A program made the translations under genes and the position numbers. A model generated the notes under the pieces. That model was not told the origin of the DNA and searched no databases. It saw nothing but the letters and a program-made list of their open reading frames with translations. From assembly GCA_030431485.1 (NCBI GenBank), contig JAUIIR010000025.1, positions 1 through 53,576 of the forward strand: 53,576 nt of DNA. Direction: 5' to 3'. Shown piece after piece: positions 44,221 to 53,544 of this stretch (position 1 is the stretch's first letter; every line of letters starts with the position of its first letter). Source of the stretch: Alphaproteobacteria bacterium (GTDB lineage: Bacteria; Pseudomonadota; Alphaproteobacteria; Rhodobacterales; Rhodobacteraceae).

Positions 44221-45236
44221 AGCTTAACGATCTGTTTGCCGGTGTTGCCGCCCTTGAGCATGGCGGTGAACGCATCCGGCGCGTTCTCCAGACCTACGGC
44301 CACGTCTTCGAGATAGGCTATCTCGCCCGCCGCGACCTTTGGACCAACGTCTTTGAGGAAGGCCGGGTATTGATCCCAGTGGTCGAAGATGATGAAGCCT
44401 GACACTTGCAGGCGTTTGACGAGGATGCTGCGCCACATGCCGGGAAGCTGGTTCTCGGGTGCGATGTTCGACCCGCCATACCACGCGATCATGCCACAGA
44501 CCGGGATGCGCGCGTGCACGTTCATCAGCGGCATCACCGCTTCAAGCACCTGACCGGCGACATTTTCCCAATAGATGTCCACGCCATCTGGCGCGACCTC
44601 GGCAATCGCCTGGCGCAAGGACGCGGCGTCTTGGTGGGCGCGGTGATCGATGGCAGCGTCGAAACCGAAGGTTTCGGTCGCGAGGCGGCATTTCTCGCTG
44701 CCGCCGGCAATGGCGATGGTGCGCAGGCCCATCTGTTTTGCCAATTGCCCGACCATAGATCCGACCGGACCGGTGGCGGCTCCCACGACAAGCGTTTCGC
44801 CCGCTTTGGGTTTTCCGAATTCGTTGAGTCCGACCCAGCCTGTCAGGCCTGGCATGCCGAGTACACCAAGCGCGGTGGAGGGGGGCAGCGATGGATCCAG
44901 CTTGCGCACTTCGCTGCCCGGCAGGCAGGCATGGCTAACCCATCCGGTCATGCCGGTCACGGTGTCGCCTTCGGCAAATCCGTCTGCGTGGCTCGCAATC
45001 ACGCGACCTACGCCCTGGCCGGTCATCGTGCCGCCCAGATCGACCGAGGGCGCATAGCTTTTCACGTCATCCATGCGGCCGCGCATGTAGGGATCCAGCG
45101 ACAGGTGGGTGACTTCGATCAGCACCTCGCCGTCTTTAGGCGCTGGCAGTGGGCCGGTTTCCAGTTTGAAATCCTCGGGCACCGGCGCGCCTTTGGGACG
45201 TCGGGCCAGCGTGATGCAAGACATCGTGTCGGACAT
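44217..45236 (-). CDS. NADP-dependent zinc-free oxidoreductase (MDR, CurA/leukotriene B4 dehydrogenase-like)
   Basis: 339 residues. The N-terminal LTHLSLDPYMRGRM-like pattern (VTHLSLDPYMRGRMDD) and GVLGMPGLTGWVGLNEFG are the signature of the prostaglandin reductase / CurA group of medium-chain dehydrogenases. NADPH binding: VVGAATGPVGSMVGQLAKQMG. No zinc ligands are seen. It probably reduces an alpha,beta-unsaturated carbonyl; the substrate is unknown. The start is ATG 45236, with GGAAGCAATCCC upstream. It is divergent from the acyl-CoA ligase. Confidence 0.88.
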   Translation of the reverse strand: MSDTMSCITLARRPKGAPVPEDFKLETGPLPAPKDGEVLIEVTHLSLDPYMRGRMDDVKSYAPSVDLGGTMTGQGVGRVIASHADGFAEGDTVTGMTGWVSHACLPGSEVRKLDPSLPPSTALGVLGMPGLTGWVGLNEFGKPKAGETLVVGAATGPVGSMVGQLAKQMGLRTIAIAGGSEKCRLATETFGFDAAIDHRAHQDAASLRQAIAEVAPDGVDIYWENVAGQVLEAVMPLMNVHARIPVCGMIAWYGGSNIAPENQLPGMWRSILVKRLQVSGFIIFDHWDQYPAFLKDVGPKVAAGEIAYLEDVAVGLENAPDAFTAMLKGGNTGKQIVKL

Positions 45237-45327
45237 GGGATTGCTTCCTCACGGTTAGGGGTTGCGCGATTTCGGTCGGATCATCAGTGTATCTGGAACG
45301 ATAGGGCAGAAGGCAAGGGAGGGCTTG

Positions 45328-46959
45328 ATGCACGGAATGATGATGAACCGACCATTGTCGGTGATCGAACTGCTGAGGTACGCAGCAGAAATTCACAGTG
45401 CCGGGGAAATCGTATCGGTCAGGACCGAGGGCGACCTGCATCGCCAGACCTATGCGGAGACCTTCAAACGCACTGGGCAACTGGCGCATGGGCTGGCATC
45501 TTTGGGGGTTCAGCAGGGCGACCGCGTGGCCACTCTGGCGTGGAACGGCTATCGCCATTTTGAGCTCTACTACGCGATTTCGGGAATGGGGGCCGTGTGC
45601 CACACGATCAACCCGCGCCTGTCGGCCGAACAGATGCTCTACATTATCGGCCATGCCGAGGATCGGGTGTTGTTTGTTGACCTGACCTTTGTGCCCATCC
45701 TTGAGGCGTTGAAGGATCATCTGCCTTCCGGGTTGAAGCTCGTGGTGATGACCGATGCGGCGCATAAACCGACCTCGGTGCTGGACCTGCATTGCTATGA
45801 AGACCTGATCGCGCCGCACCCGACCGAGTATGACTGGCCGGACCTGCCGGAAGAGACTGCGGCGGGGCTGTGCTATACTTCGGGGACCACGGGTAATCCC
45901 AAGGGATCGCTCTATTCCCATCGCTCCACCGCGCTGCACGCGCTTTTCATCGCGGTGACGCTGCCTCGCTCCTTGCATGAAGGCGCGCGGCTTTTGCCGG
46001 TGGTGCCGATGTTCCACGTCAACTCGTGGGGCATGCCGTATGCCGCGCCCATCGTCGGGGCGTCGCTGATCATGCCGGGAGGGAAATTGGATGGGCCGTC
46101 GCTCTACGATCTGATGGAAAGCGAGAAGGTCACGGCAAGCTGGGGTGTGCCGACAGTCTGGTTGGGTTTGCGGGCCGAGATCGACGCACGGGGCAAAGCC
46201 CCTTCGGCGCTGGATCAGGTGGTGATCGGCGGTTCCGCCGCGCCGCGCAGCATGATTGAGTTCTTCGAAAAGATGGAAATCGATGTGTGCCATGCGTGGG
46301 GCATGACCGAGATGAGCCCGGTCGGCACAACTGGCCAATTGCCGAACACGATGGACGATGCGCCGTTCGCCGACCGCATGGCGCGCAAATCGCTGCAGGG
46401 GCGACGGATCTTTGGGGTCGACCTCAAGATCGTGGGCGAGGACGGCCAGCGCTTGCCGCATGACGGGAAGGCGGTTGGAGAGCTTTATGTACGCGGCAAT
46501 GCGGTGATCTCGGGCTATTTCAGGAACGATGAGGCGACCAAGGCCGCGATTGATGCGGAAGGATGGTTCGGCACTGGCGATGTGGCGAGTATTTCGCCGG
46601 ATGGATATCTGAGCATTCAGGATCGGTCCAAAGACCTGATCAAGTCGGGTGGTGAATGGATCAGTTCGATTGATCTTGAGAACGTCGCGATGGCGCATCC
46701 CGAGGTGGCGAACTGTGCCGTGATCGCAATAGCGCATCCGAAATGGGACGAGCGGCCCGTTCTGGTGGTGGTGCCAAAAGAGGGCTGCGAGCCAAAGCTT
46801 GAGGATATCCATGCTCTGATGGAACCGCATTTTGCCAAGTGGCAGTTGCCGGATGATCTGGTGTTCGTCGATGCGCTGCCTCTGACGGCGACGGGCAAGG
46901 TTTCGAAACTGACCCTGCGCCAGCAGTTTGCTGACTACGTGCTGCCGGATGTCCGCTGA
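45328..46959 (+). CDS. acyl-CoA synthetase (AMP-forming, DmdB-like)
   Basis: 543 residues. ATP/AMP-binding YTSGTTGNPKGSLYSHRS, AWGMTEMSP, GWFGTGDVASI and the catalytic lysine region TATGKVSK identify the ANL superfamily. The N-terminus MHGMMMNRPLSVIELLRYAA and the length resemble fatty acyl/3-methylthiopropionyl-CoA ligases (DmdB) of Roseobacters, so 3-methylthiopropionate is a possible substrate besides fatty acids. The start is ATG 45328, preceded by AAGGGAGGG. It overlaps the MaoC gene by 11 nt. Confidence 0.88.
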   Translation: MHGMMMNRPLSVIELLRYAAEIHSAGEIVSVRTEGDLHRQTYAETFKRTGQLAHGLASLGVQQGDRVATLAWNGYRHFELYYAISGMGAVCHTINPRLSAEQMLYIIGHAEDRVLFVDLTFVPILEALKDHLPSGLKLVVMTDAAHKPTSVLDLHCYEDLIAPHPTEYDWPDLPEETAAGLCYTSGTTGNPKGSLYSHRSTALHALFIAVTLPRSLHEGARLLPVVPMFHVNSWGMPYAAPIVGASLIMPGGKLDGPSLYDLMESEKVTASWGVPTVWLGLRAEIDARGKAPSALDQVVIGGSAAPRSMIEFFEKMEIDVCHAWGMTEMSPVGTTGQLPNTMDDAPFADRMARKSLQGRRIFGVDLKIVGEDGQRLPHDGKAVGELYVRGNAVISGYFRNDEATKAAIDAEGWFGTGDVASISPDGYLSIQDRSKDLIKSGGEWISSIDLENVAMAHPEVANCAVIAIAHPKWDERPVLVVVPKEGCEPKLEDIHALMEPHFAKWQLPDDLVFVDALPLTATGKVSKLTLRQQFADYVLPDVR

Positions 46960-47383
46960 CATCTTGCGGCAGATGCCGCCTTGCCTTTCCCGCTGGTATG
47001 AGATTGGTCAGGAGCGGATCAACGCTTTTGCTGATGTGACCGAAGACTGGCAGTTTATCCATCTGGATGAAGAACGGATGGCCCCGCAGGGCGGAACCAT
47101 GGCGCATGGGTTCCTGACACTGTCGATGCTTTCGGCCATGTCTTACGACGTGCAGCCCGAAATCCCCGGTATGGTGCAGGGGTTGAACTATGGCTTTGAC
47201 CGAATTCGCTTTGTCAGCCCGGTACGGGCCGGGCAACGGATACAGGGGCGTTTCACTGTCGCGGATGTGGTGGAAAAGCCGGGGCGCTATGACGTGACAT
47301 GGGATGTCACGGTCGAGATCGACGGGGCAGAGCGCCCCGCCATCGTTGCCAAGTGGATCAACGTGTTTGAGGTGGAGGGTTAG
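46949..47383 (+). CDS. MaoC-like enoyl-CoA hydratase
   Basis: 144 residues, a single hot-dog domain. FADVTEDWQFIHLDEERM with GGTMAHGFLTLSML is the D-x-x-x-x-H catalytic signature of (R)-specific enoyl-CoA hydratases (MaoC/PhaJ). It probably works on the products of the acyl-CoA ligase upstream, with which it overlaps. Start ATG 46949; ATG 46973 is an alternative. It converges with rpe, the stop codons overlapping. Confidence 0.87.
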   Translation: MSADILRQMPPCLSRWYEIGQERINAFADVTEDWQFIHLDEERMAPQGGTMAHGFLTLSMLSAMSYDVQPEIPGMVQGLNYGFDRIRFVSPVRAGQRIQGRFTVADVVEKPGRYDVTWDVTVEIDGAERPAIVAKWINVFEVEG

Positions 47384-48057
47384 ACCGACGCTCGGATCGC
47401 CCGAATGTTCTCGCCATAGGGTGCGGGGTTTTCGACCGAGCCGCCTTTGAACACGGCAGAGCCTGCCACCAACACATCGGCGCCAGCGGCTGCAACCAGC
47501 GGTGCGGTGGATGGATCGACGCCGCCGTCGATCTCGATATGGACTTCGCGGTCGCCGATCATCTCGCGCAGTTCGGTGACCTTCTGCACACAGGAGTGGA
47601 TGAACTTCTGGCCGCCGAACCCGGGATTCACAGTCATCACGCAGATCAGGTCAACGAGGTCGAGCAGGGGGCCTGCCGCCTCGGCCGGGGTGCCAGGATT
47701 GAGGGCGAGGCCCGCCTTGGCACCCGTCGCACGAATGGCCTGAAGCGTGCGGTGGATGTGCGGACCTGCTTCGACATGGGCGGTGATCACGTCGGCGCCG
47801 GCGTCGGCGAAAGCCTGAATGTAAGGATCGACGGGCGCGATCATCAGGTGTACGTCCATCACCGTCTTGATGTGTGGCCGAATGGCGGCGCAGGTCGCGG
47901 GGCCGAATGTGATGTTCGGCACATAGTGACCATCCATGACATCGACGTGAATCCAGTCAGCACCCTGCGCCTCGACCGCCTGAATCTCGGCTCCGAAATT
48001 AGCGAAGTCGGCAGACAGGATGGAAGGGGCAATTTTTACCGAACGGTCAAATTTCAT
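47380..48057 (-). CDS. rpe: ribulose-phosphate 3-epimerase
   Basis: Interconverts ribulose-5-phosphate and xylulose-5-phosphate in the pentose phosphate pathway. 225 residues, a TIM barrel. KIAPSILSADFANFG, WIHVDVMDGHYVPNITFGP (metal His/Asp), DVHLMI, MTVNPGFGGQKF and IDGGV are all present. Start ATG 48057. It is the last gene of a minus-strand run from mreC; the 30-nt gap to the reductase gene suggests co-transcription. Confidence 0.95.
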   Translation of the reverse strand: MKFDRSVKIAPSILSADFANFGAEIQAVEAQGADWIHVDVMDGHYVPNITFGPATCAAIRPHIKTVMDVHLMIAPVDPYIQAFADAGADVITAHVEAGPHIHRTLQAIRATGAKAGLALNPGTPAEAAGPLLDLVDLICVMTVNPGFGGQKFIHSCVQKVTELREMIGDREVHIEIDGGVDPSTAPLVAAAGADVLVAGSAVFKGGSVENPAPYGENIRAIRASV

Positions 48058-48087
48058 GGCGGCAGCTCCTGATAGGTTTGTGCGGGC

Positions 48088-49023
48088 TTAGTACCCGGCG
48101 TCCCGGTCTACAAGATGCAAGAACGGCTCACCGGCTTCGCCACGGCGGATATTCTCGGCAATCGCGCGGGAGGCGCTGGGTGCACGGGTCTCGGACGCGA
48201 TGTGCGGTGTCACGGTGACGCGGGAGTGCGCCCAGAAGGGGTGATCCTGCGGCAACGGTTCGACACGGAACACGTCAAGCGTGGCATGGGCGATATGCCC
48301 GGAGTCCAAAGCTTCAAGCAGGGCGTCGTCGTCTATGAGGGGTCCGCGACCGGGATTGATGATGAACGCGCCTTTGGGGAGCATCGCCAATGTTTCGGCG
48401 TTGAGGGTGTTCTCGGTCGCCGGGGTGCTGGGTAGCAGCAGGATCAGGATCTCCGATTGGCGCAGGACTGCGTGCAATCCGTCCGTGCCGGTGTGGCAGG
48501 TGATACCGTCGATTTGTTTGCGGCTGCGCGCCCAGCCACTGACCGGAAAGCCAAGCCGCGCAATGGCTTGACCGCAGGCGCTGCCCAGTTCGCCAAGGCC
48601 CAGAATGCCGACAGGACGATCCGTTGCCACTGGCGGTGCATCGGGCACCCATTTGTGGTCTGGGTTCACGATATGGGCGTCCATGCCCAGATGGTGCCGC
48701 AGCGTGTGGCCAGTGACCCATTCGACCATGCCTTGGGTCAGGCCTTCGTCATCTACCATGCGGGCGTAAGGCACCTTCAGCGTCGGGTTGCCGACGGCAT
48801 CTTCAACTCCGGCCCAAAGGTTCAGAACGGCCTTGAGCCGTGTGTAGGGGGTAAAGTCCTGCACCGGTGAGTTAGGGGCATAGACGATGTAGTCCACTTC
48901 TGCCGGAGGCATGTCCGTGGACAGCGAGTAGTCTACGCCGATCGCGTCCAGAGCGCTGCGCAAAGGGGCTTCGTATTGCGCCCAGCGTTTTTCGTGGGCG
49001 GCGAAGAGGACATTGATCGGCAT
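48088..49023 (-). CDS. 2-hydroxyacid dehydrogenase (glyoxylate/hydroxypyruvate reductase A-like)
   Basis: 311 residues, a D-2-hydroxyacid dehydrogenase. NAD(P)-binding VGILGLGELGSACGQAIARLGF, catalytic Arg in INPGRGPLIDD, Glu in RVEPLPQDHPFW and the His in VTPHIASET. The N-terminus INVLFAAHEKRWAQYEAPLR fits the GhrA subgroup. Its ATG is 3 nt after the rodA stop, so it is tied to the cell-shape operon. Substrate probably glyoxylate or hydroxypyruvate. Confidence 0.9.
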   Translation of the reverse strand: MPINVLFAAHEKRWAQYEAPLRSALDAIGVDYSLSTDMPPAEVDYIVYAPNSPVQDFTPYTRLKAVLNLWAGVEDAVGNPTLKVPYARMVDDEGLTQGMVEWVTGHTLRHHLGMDAHIVNPDHKWVPDAPPVATDRPVGILGLGELGSACGQAIARLGFPVSGWARSRKQIDGITCHTGTDGLHAVLRQSEILILLLPSTPATENTLNAETLAMLPKGAFIINPGRGPLIDDDALLEALDSGHIAHATLDVFRVEPLPQDHPFWAHSRVTVTPHIASETRAPSASRAIAENIRRGEAGEPFLHLVDRDAGY

Positions 49024-49026
49024 GGC

Positions 49027-50166
49027 TTACCTCGGTCGGTGGATATGGGCGCTCTGTACCAAGCCGAACGCGAGCATCAAGACCAACATCGCCGATCCGC
49101 CATAACTGACGAGCGGCAGAGGCACGCCAACGACTGGGGCCAAGCCCATGACCATCGACATATTCACAGCAAAGAAAAGGAAGAAGGTGACACCAATTCC
49201 GAGGATCAAAAGCGAGGAATAGCGGTCGCGGTTTTGCAGGGCAGAGACGATGCAGAAGACGAGGATCAACACATAGAGGATCAGCAGAGAGATGCCGCCG
49301 ATGAAGCCGAATTCTTCGGCCAGCGTGTTGAATATGAAGTCAGTGTGTTTTTCCGGCAAAAAGTTCAGGCGCGACTGAGTGCCTTGCATGAAACCTCGTC
49401 CTGTCCATCCGCCCGAGCCCATCGCGATCTTGGCTTGCGTGATGTGATACCCTGCACCGAGCGGGTCAGAGGACGGGTCCAGGAACGTGTCGATGCGTCG
49501 GAACTGGTAGTCCTTCAGCAATTGCCATTCGGTGCCTCGACTCAGGAACACCGTGTAGATCCCGCCGACACCAATAGCGATGACTGTTGCGAAATATGCC
49601 CAATGGACACCTGCCAGAAACATCATCAAACCGCCGCCCGCGACCAGGAGGATGGCCGTGCCAAGGTCAGGTTGGGTGAGGACAAGAAAGGTCGGCAAAA
49701 GGATGATAAAAACCGGAACCAACACCCAGAACGGGTGGGACGTCTTTTTGATCGGCAGCCAATCGTAATACGCGGCCAGCACCATCACCATTGCGATCTT
49801 CATCAATTCAGACGGTTGCAAGCGCATGAAGCCAAGGTCGATCCAGCGCTGTGCGCCCATGCCGACCGCTCCGAAGAACTCGACCGCGACCAGCAACGCA
49901 AGGGCCACGAGATAGGCCAAGACAGACATGTTCCGCCAGAACCAGATTGGCACCATCGCGACGATGAACATCACCGTAAGCCCAAGCGCGTACCGCTTCA
50001 TTTGCGGTTCCGCCCAAGGGGTCATTGATCCGCCCGCGACAGAATAAAGCATCAAGAGCCCAACGCCGGCGATTGCGGTCAGCAGGATGACCAACGGCCA
50101 GTTGATAAACAGCATCTTGCGCCAGCCGCTTGGGACCGTTTTGACGGTATACTCAAGATAACTCAT
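49027..50166 (-). CDS. rodA: rod-shape peptidoglycan glycosyltransferase RodA
   Basis: 379 residues, a SEDS-family polymerase with about ten membrane helices that works with PBP2 in elongation. Seen are GAQRWIDLGFMRLQPSELMKI, the SEDS signature, PDLGTAILLVAGG and the late MVMGLAPVVGVPLPLVSYGGSAML. The start ATG 50166 overlaps the mrdA stop (ATGA). Length and neighbours match RodA rather than FtsW. Confidence 0.96.
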   Translation of the reverse strand: MSYLEYTVKTVPSGWRKMLFINWPLVILLTAIAGVGLLMLYSVAGGSMTPWAEPQMKRYALGLTVMFIVAMVPIWFWRNMSVLAYLVALALLVAVEFFGAVGMGAQRWIDLGFMRLQPSELMKIAMVMVLAAYYDWLPIKKTSHPFWVLVPVFIILLPTFLVLTQPDLGTAILLVAGGGLMMFLAGVHWAYFATVIAIGVGGIYTVFLSRGTEWQLLKDYQFRRIDTFLDPSSDPLGAGYHITQAKIAMGSGGWTGRGFMQGTQSRLNFLPEKHTDFIFNTLAEEFGFIGGISLLILYVLILVFCIVSALQNRDRYSSLLILGIGVTFFLFFAVNMSMVMGLAPVVGVPLPLVSYGGSAMLVLMLAFGLVQSAHIHRPR

Positions 50167-52106
50167 GCGCGGCTCCGGGTGTCCGGATCGTTTTCTCGAA
50201 GGACTTGCTGCAGGCGTTCCTGTTGCGACCGGATGCGTTCCCGGTCTTTGGATGGGTAGGCGTTCAGCGGGGGATCTTCGCCATAGAGGGCCTGAAGCGT
50301 GACGTCGCGCGCGATTGGCGCCGCTGCTGCAGACCCACCACCACCGTGTTCCACAACCACAGACACTGCAATCCTCGGGGCTTCGAACGGAGCAAAATTG
50401 ACGAAAAGCGCGTGGTCACGCCGGTTCCACGGCAAGTCCTCGTTGCGGGTCACGCCGCGTGCGCGCTCGGCGGCAGTGATGTTGCGGACCTGACTGGTGC
50501 CGGTCTTCCCGGCCATCCGATACGCTTCCTCAATAATACGAGACCCATAGGCTGTGCCGCGCCGATTGTTGCTGACCGCATACATTGCACGCCGGATTTG
50601 CCGAAGGTGGTTCTCGTTGAACCCCAGATCCTGTCCTGCTTCTGTGGTCGGTTCGACCCCACCAATCCGGCGCACCAGCCGTGGTGCAACCTCTTTTCCG
50701 GTCGCGAGGCGTGCCGTCATCACGGCAAGCTGTAATGGTGAGCTGAGCACAAAGCCCTGTCCGATTGATGCGTTGACCGTGTCGCCGATGACCCAGCCAG
50801 CCCCGCGTTCACGCTCTTTCCAGTCCTTGTTCGGGACAAGGCCTTCGGTCACGGCGGACATGCCAATGCTGAACGCATGTCCCAGACCGAGCCTGCGCGC
50901 GGTTTCGGCAATCCGTTCAATTCCGACCTTGAGTGCAAGGTCATAGTAGTAGACATCGCAGCTTTCACGCAGCGACTGTTCGAGATTCATGTGACCGTGG
51001 CCCGCGCGTTTCCAGCAGTGAAAGCGGCGACCGCCAACCTCCATGTGGCCGGGACACCAAACCGTTTCATCGGGTGCCACCACTCCCGCATCCATCGCCG
51101 CCAGCGCCGTCACCATCTTGAAGGTCGAGCCGGGTGGATAGGCATCCTGAACGGTTTTCGAGGCCAGTGGCCTGTGATCGTTGTCACGAAGTTCGCCAAA
51201 ATCGGCGACCGAAATTCCGCGGACGAATTTGTTCGGGTCGTAGGAGGGGGAAGAGGCGATACCCAGAAGGTCGCCGTTCTGTACATCCATCACAACAACA
51301 GAGGCACTTTCTTCACCAAGCCGGGCCTGAATGTAGCTTTGCAACTTGCTGTCTACGGTCAGCTGCATGTCAGCGCCGGGTGTGCCTTCGCGGCGGTCCA
51401 GTTCGCGCATCACGCGTCCGACGGCATTGACCTCGACACGTTTTGCACCGGCACGTCCGCGCAGTACTTCTTCATGGCGGGCTTCGATGCCTACCTTGCC
51501 GATTTGGAAACGGGGAATGCGGAGCACCGGATCAGGGGTCTCATATCGCGCGAGGTCCCGTTCACTGACCGGGCCAACATATCCGACGACATGGGCAAAG
51601 TCGCCACGGCGCGGATAAACACGGGACAGGCCAACTTCGGGGGTGACACCGGGCAGGGCTGGGGCATTGACGGCAACGCGACTTATGTCGTCCCATGTGA
51701 CCCGCTCAGCCACAGTGACCGGCAGGAAAGGCGCGCTTCGGTCCATTTCCGTCAAGGCGCGGTTCAGTTCGTCCTCGTCGAGTTCGACCAAAGAGGAAAG
51801 CCTTGCGATGACGTCATCGACATTCCCCGCATCTTCCTTGACCATTGTAATGCGGTACGACGGTTCGTTGCCTGCGAGGATGGTTCCGTTGCGATCAAAG
51901 ATCTGCCCGCGTGTCGGTGGGATCAGTCGGATGTTGATGCGGTTTTCTTCAGCAAGCAGACGGAATTCATCGGCTTGATCGACCTGCAGATGCTGCATGC
52001 GCAGCCCCAAAGCACCCGCGAAGGCCAGCTGTACGCCACACAGGATCAGCCCGCGCCGCGAGATTTTGCGAATGCTCTCTGCTGTGTCTTTTGGCGCTCG
52101 TCTCAT
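50163..52106 (-). CDS. mrdA: penicillin-binding protein 2 (elongation transpeptidase)
   Basis: 647 residues. N-terminal membrane helix (GLILCGVQLAFAGALGL), dimerisation domain, then the transpeptidase: SxxK as STFK in PPGSTFKMVTALAA, SxN as SCD (SLRESCDVYYYDLALKVG), and KTGTSQVRN. Typical class B PBP of the elongasome, cross-linking lateral wall peptidoglycan. The start is ATG 52106, overlapping the mreD stop (ATGA); an in-frame extension of 71 codons lies within mreD and is rejected. It partners with RodA encoded next. Confidence 0.95.
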   Translation of the reverse strand: MRRAPKDTAESIRKISRRGLILCGVQLAFAGALGLRMQHLQVDQADEFRLLAEENRINIRLIPPTRGQIFDRNGTILAGNEPSYRITMVKEDAGNVDDVIARLSSLVELDEDELNRALTEMDRSAPFLPVTVAERVTWDDISRVAVNAPALPGVTPEVGLSRVYPRRGDFAHVVGYVGPVSERDLARYETPDPVLRIPRFQIGKVGIEARHEEVLRGRAGAKRVEVNAVGRVMRELDRREGTPGADMQLTVDSKLQSYIQARLGEESASVVVMDVQNGDLLGIASSPSYDPNKFVRGISVADFGELRDNDHRPLASKTVQDAYPPGSTFKMVTALAAMDAGVVAPDETVWCPGHMEVGGRRFHCWKRAGHGHMNLEQSLRESCDVYYYDLALKVGIERIAETARRLGLGHAFSIGMSAVTEGLVPNKDWKERERGAGWVIGDTVNASIGQGFVLSSPLQLAVMTARLATGKEVAPRLVRRIGGVEPTTEAGQDLGFNENHLRQIRRAMYAVSNNRRGTAYGSRIIEEAYRMAGKTGTSQVRNITAAERARGVTRNEDLPWNRRDHALFVNFAPFEAPRIAVSVVVEHGGGGSAAAAPIARDVTLQALYGEDPPLNAYPSKDRERIRSQQERLQQVLRENDPDTRSRA

Positions 52107-52639
52107 GAGGTTCGCCCCAACCGATCGACATCGCCGGGCGCAGACCGACGCACTCCGGCAAGGAAATAGGAAACGCCCACCACCGCCGGATAGATGGCGA
52201 TTGTCGCCAGTACCTGCACGAAGCTCAGCATGAGCGCTCCGGGTGTGATGATAAGGATCATCATGACCGTACGGTAGAGGATCGTAATCACAATCAAGGT
52301 ACCCGCGAAGGTCAGCCATTCAAGGGCAAATGTCGTCTCGCGTTGACGCCGTTCGCGGGATTTGAGCCATTCGGCGGCACAGACAACGAGCACGGACCAC
52401 AGGCCCGGTGGTCGTTGCAGCATCAAATCTGCCAGGAGCATCACACCGGCGACCAAGACGATGGGAACGTATTCAGGGCGGCGCACGGTCCAGGCAAAGA
52501 CCAGCGCCACCAGAACATCGGGGCTGGCCCATTGGCTGGGTGCTGGATTGAGCGGCAGAAGGTGGAAGAACAGTGTGAGCAGCGCCAGCAGAACAAAGAG
52601 AAGGCGCATTCCCCAGATTTGTAGCAGCCCCGAGTCCAT
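52103..52639 (-). CDS. mreD: rod shape-determining protein MreD
   Basis: 178 residues, about five membrane helices (RLLFVLLALLTLFFHLLPL, PDVLVALVFAWTVR, VPIVLVAGVMLLADLM, LIVITILYRTVMMILII and VLATIAIYPAVVGVSYFL). It links MreC to the other elongasome parts. The start is taken as ATG 52639, overlapping the mreC TGA (TGATG); a GTG one codon upstream (52642, GTGA) is as likely. Sequence is poorly conserved in this family, so the call rests on position and topology. Confidence 0.9.
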   Translation of the reverse strand: MDSGLLQIWGMRLLFVLLALLTLFFHLLPLNPAPSQWASPDVLVALVFAWTVRRPEYVPIVLVAGVMLLADLMLQRPPGLWSVLVVCAAEWLKSRERRQRETTFALEWLTFAGTLIVITILYRTVMMILIITPGALMLSFVQVLATIAIYPAVVGVSYFLAGVRRSAPGDVDRLGRTS

Positions 52640-53544
52640 CACTGACCCGTTTCAGTTGCTGCCGCGTTCGTCGCGCCCGGCGGTGTTTCTGGAAGGATCA
52701 GAGCGGATGGGTTGGACACGCGCCGCGCGCCGTGATCGCGGAGGACACGCAAAAATTCGAGCCGTTCGTAGTCGGCGGCAAGCCGGGTCCGAAGGCGTCC
52801 GCCCGGGTCTTGCGCGACCTGCCCGATCAACAACCCGGGGGGGAACACGTCGCCGTCGCCTGATGTGACGATGCGGTCGCCTGGGCGCACCTGATCCGGG
52901 TTCTCAAGAAAGTCGATCGGTGGAGCGGATGTGTTGTCGCCGACAATCAGTGCACGCTGGCCAGAAGGTTGAATTGTCGCCGGGATACGGCTTGTCGCGT
53001 CGGTCAGCATGATAACGCGGCTGGTATTGGGACCTACGCCAGAGATGCGCCCGACAAGGCCTGTGCCGTCCATTGTTGCCCAGCCGTCAACAATACCATC
53101 ACGTGAGCCGACATTGATCAGAACAGATTGGCGGAAGGGAGAGCCGGAATCGGCCAGAACCACCCCTGTGATATAGGTCAGCCGTGGGTCGAGACGGACG
53201 TTGTTCAGGTCCCGCAACTTGGCGTTTTCCTGCTCCAATTGAAGCGCCGCTTCTTTCCAAGCTGTCATCTGGCGCAATTCGCGTCGCAGTTCCTGATTCT
53301 GTTCGTATATGCGCTGATAGCTGCGGAAATCTCGAACAATATTCACGGTGGCTGTGACCGGTGCCATTGCCCAGTCGAAGCTTGGCATCACTGTGTCAAT
53401 TACGGCAGCGCGGAAGCGTTCGACACGCGGGCTGTCGATGCGCCAGACGAAGAAGAGACCAAGGAGGCATAGAATAACAACCGCCAACAGCAGGCGCCGC
53501 AGCGGTGTTGTGAAGTCTTCGCTATTCGTGCCGTTCTTTGCCAA
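52639..53544 (-). CDS. mreC: rod shape-determining protein MreC
   Basis: 301 residues. A single N-terminal helix (RLLLAVVILCLLGLFFVW), a coiled coil (about 70-110, IYEQNQELRRELRQMTAWKE), then the periplasmic beta-barrel domains with TGVVLADSGSPFRQSVLINVG and TSGDGDVFPPGLLIGQV. The start is set at TTG 53544 (MAKNGTNSEDF), which has GGGGAGAG just upstream and gives the usual MAK-type N-terminus; an upstream TTG at 53565 would add seven residues. mreB is expected just beyond the right edge. Confidence 0.92.
   Translation of the reverse strand: MAKNGTNSEDFTTPLRRLLLAVVILCLLGLFFVWRIDSPRVERFRAAVIDTVMPSFDWAMAPVTATVNIVRDFRSYQRIYEQNQELRRELRQMTAWKEAALQLEQENAKLRDLNNVRLDPRLTYITGVVLADSGSPFRQSVLINVGSRDGIVDGWATMDGTGLVGRISGVGPNTSRVIMLTDATSRIPATIQPSGQRALIVGDNTSAPPIDFLENPDQVRPGDRIVTSGDGDVFPPGLLIGQVAQDPGGRLRTRLAADYERLEFLRVLRDHGARRVSNPSALILPETPPGATNAAATETGQ

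Noticed and set aside
45136..46962. 608-codon open frame antisense to the acyl-CoA ligase
   Set aside because: It is the GC-rich shadow of a gene with clear ANL-family motifs; its product is His/Arg-rich with no domain.
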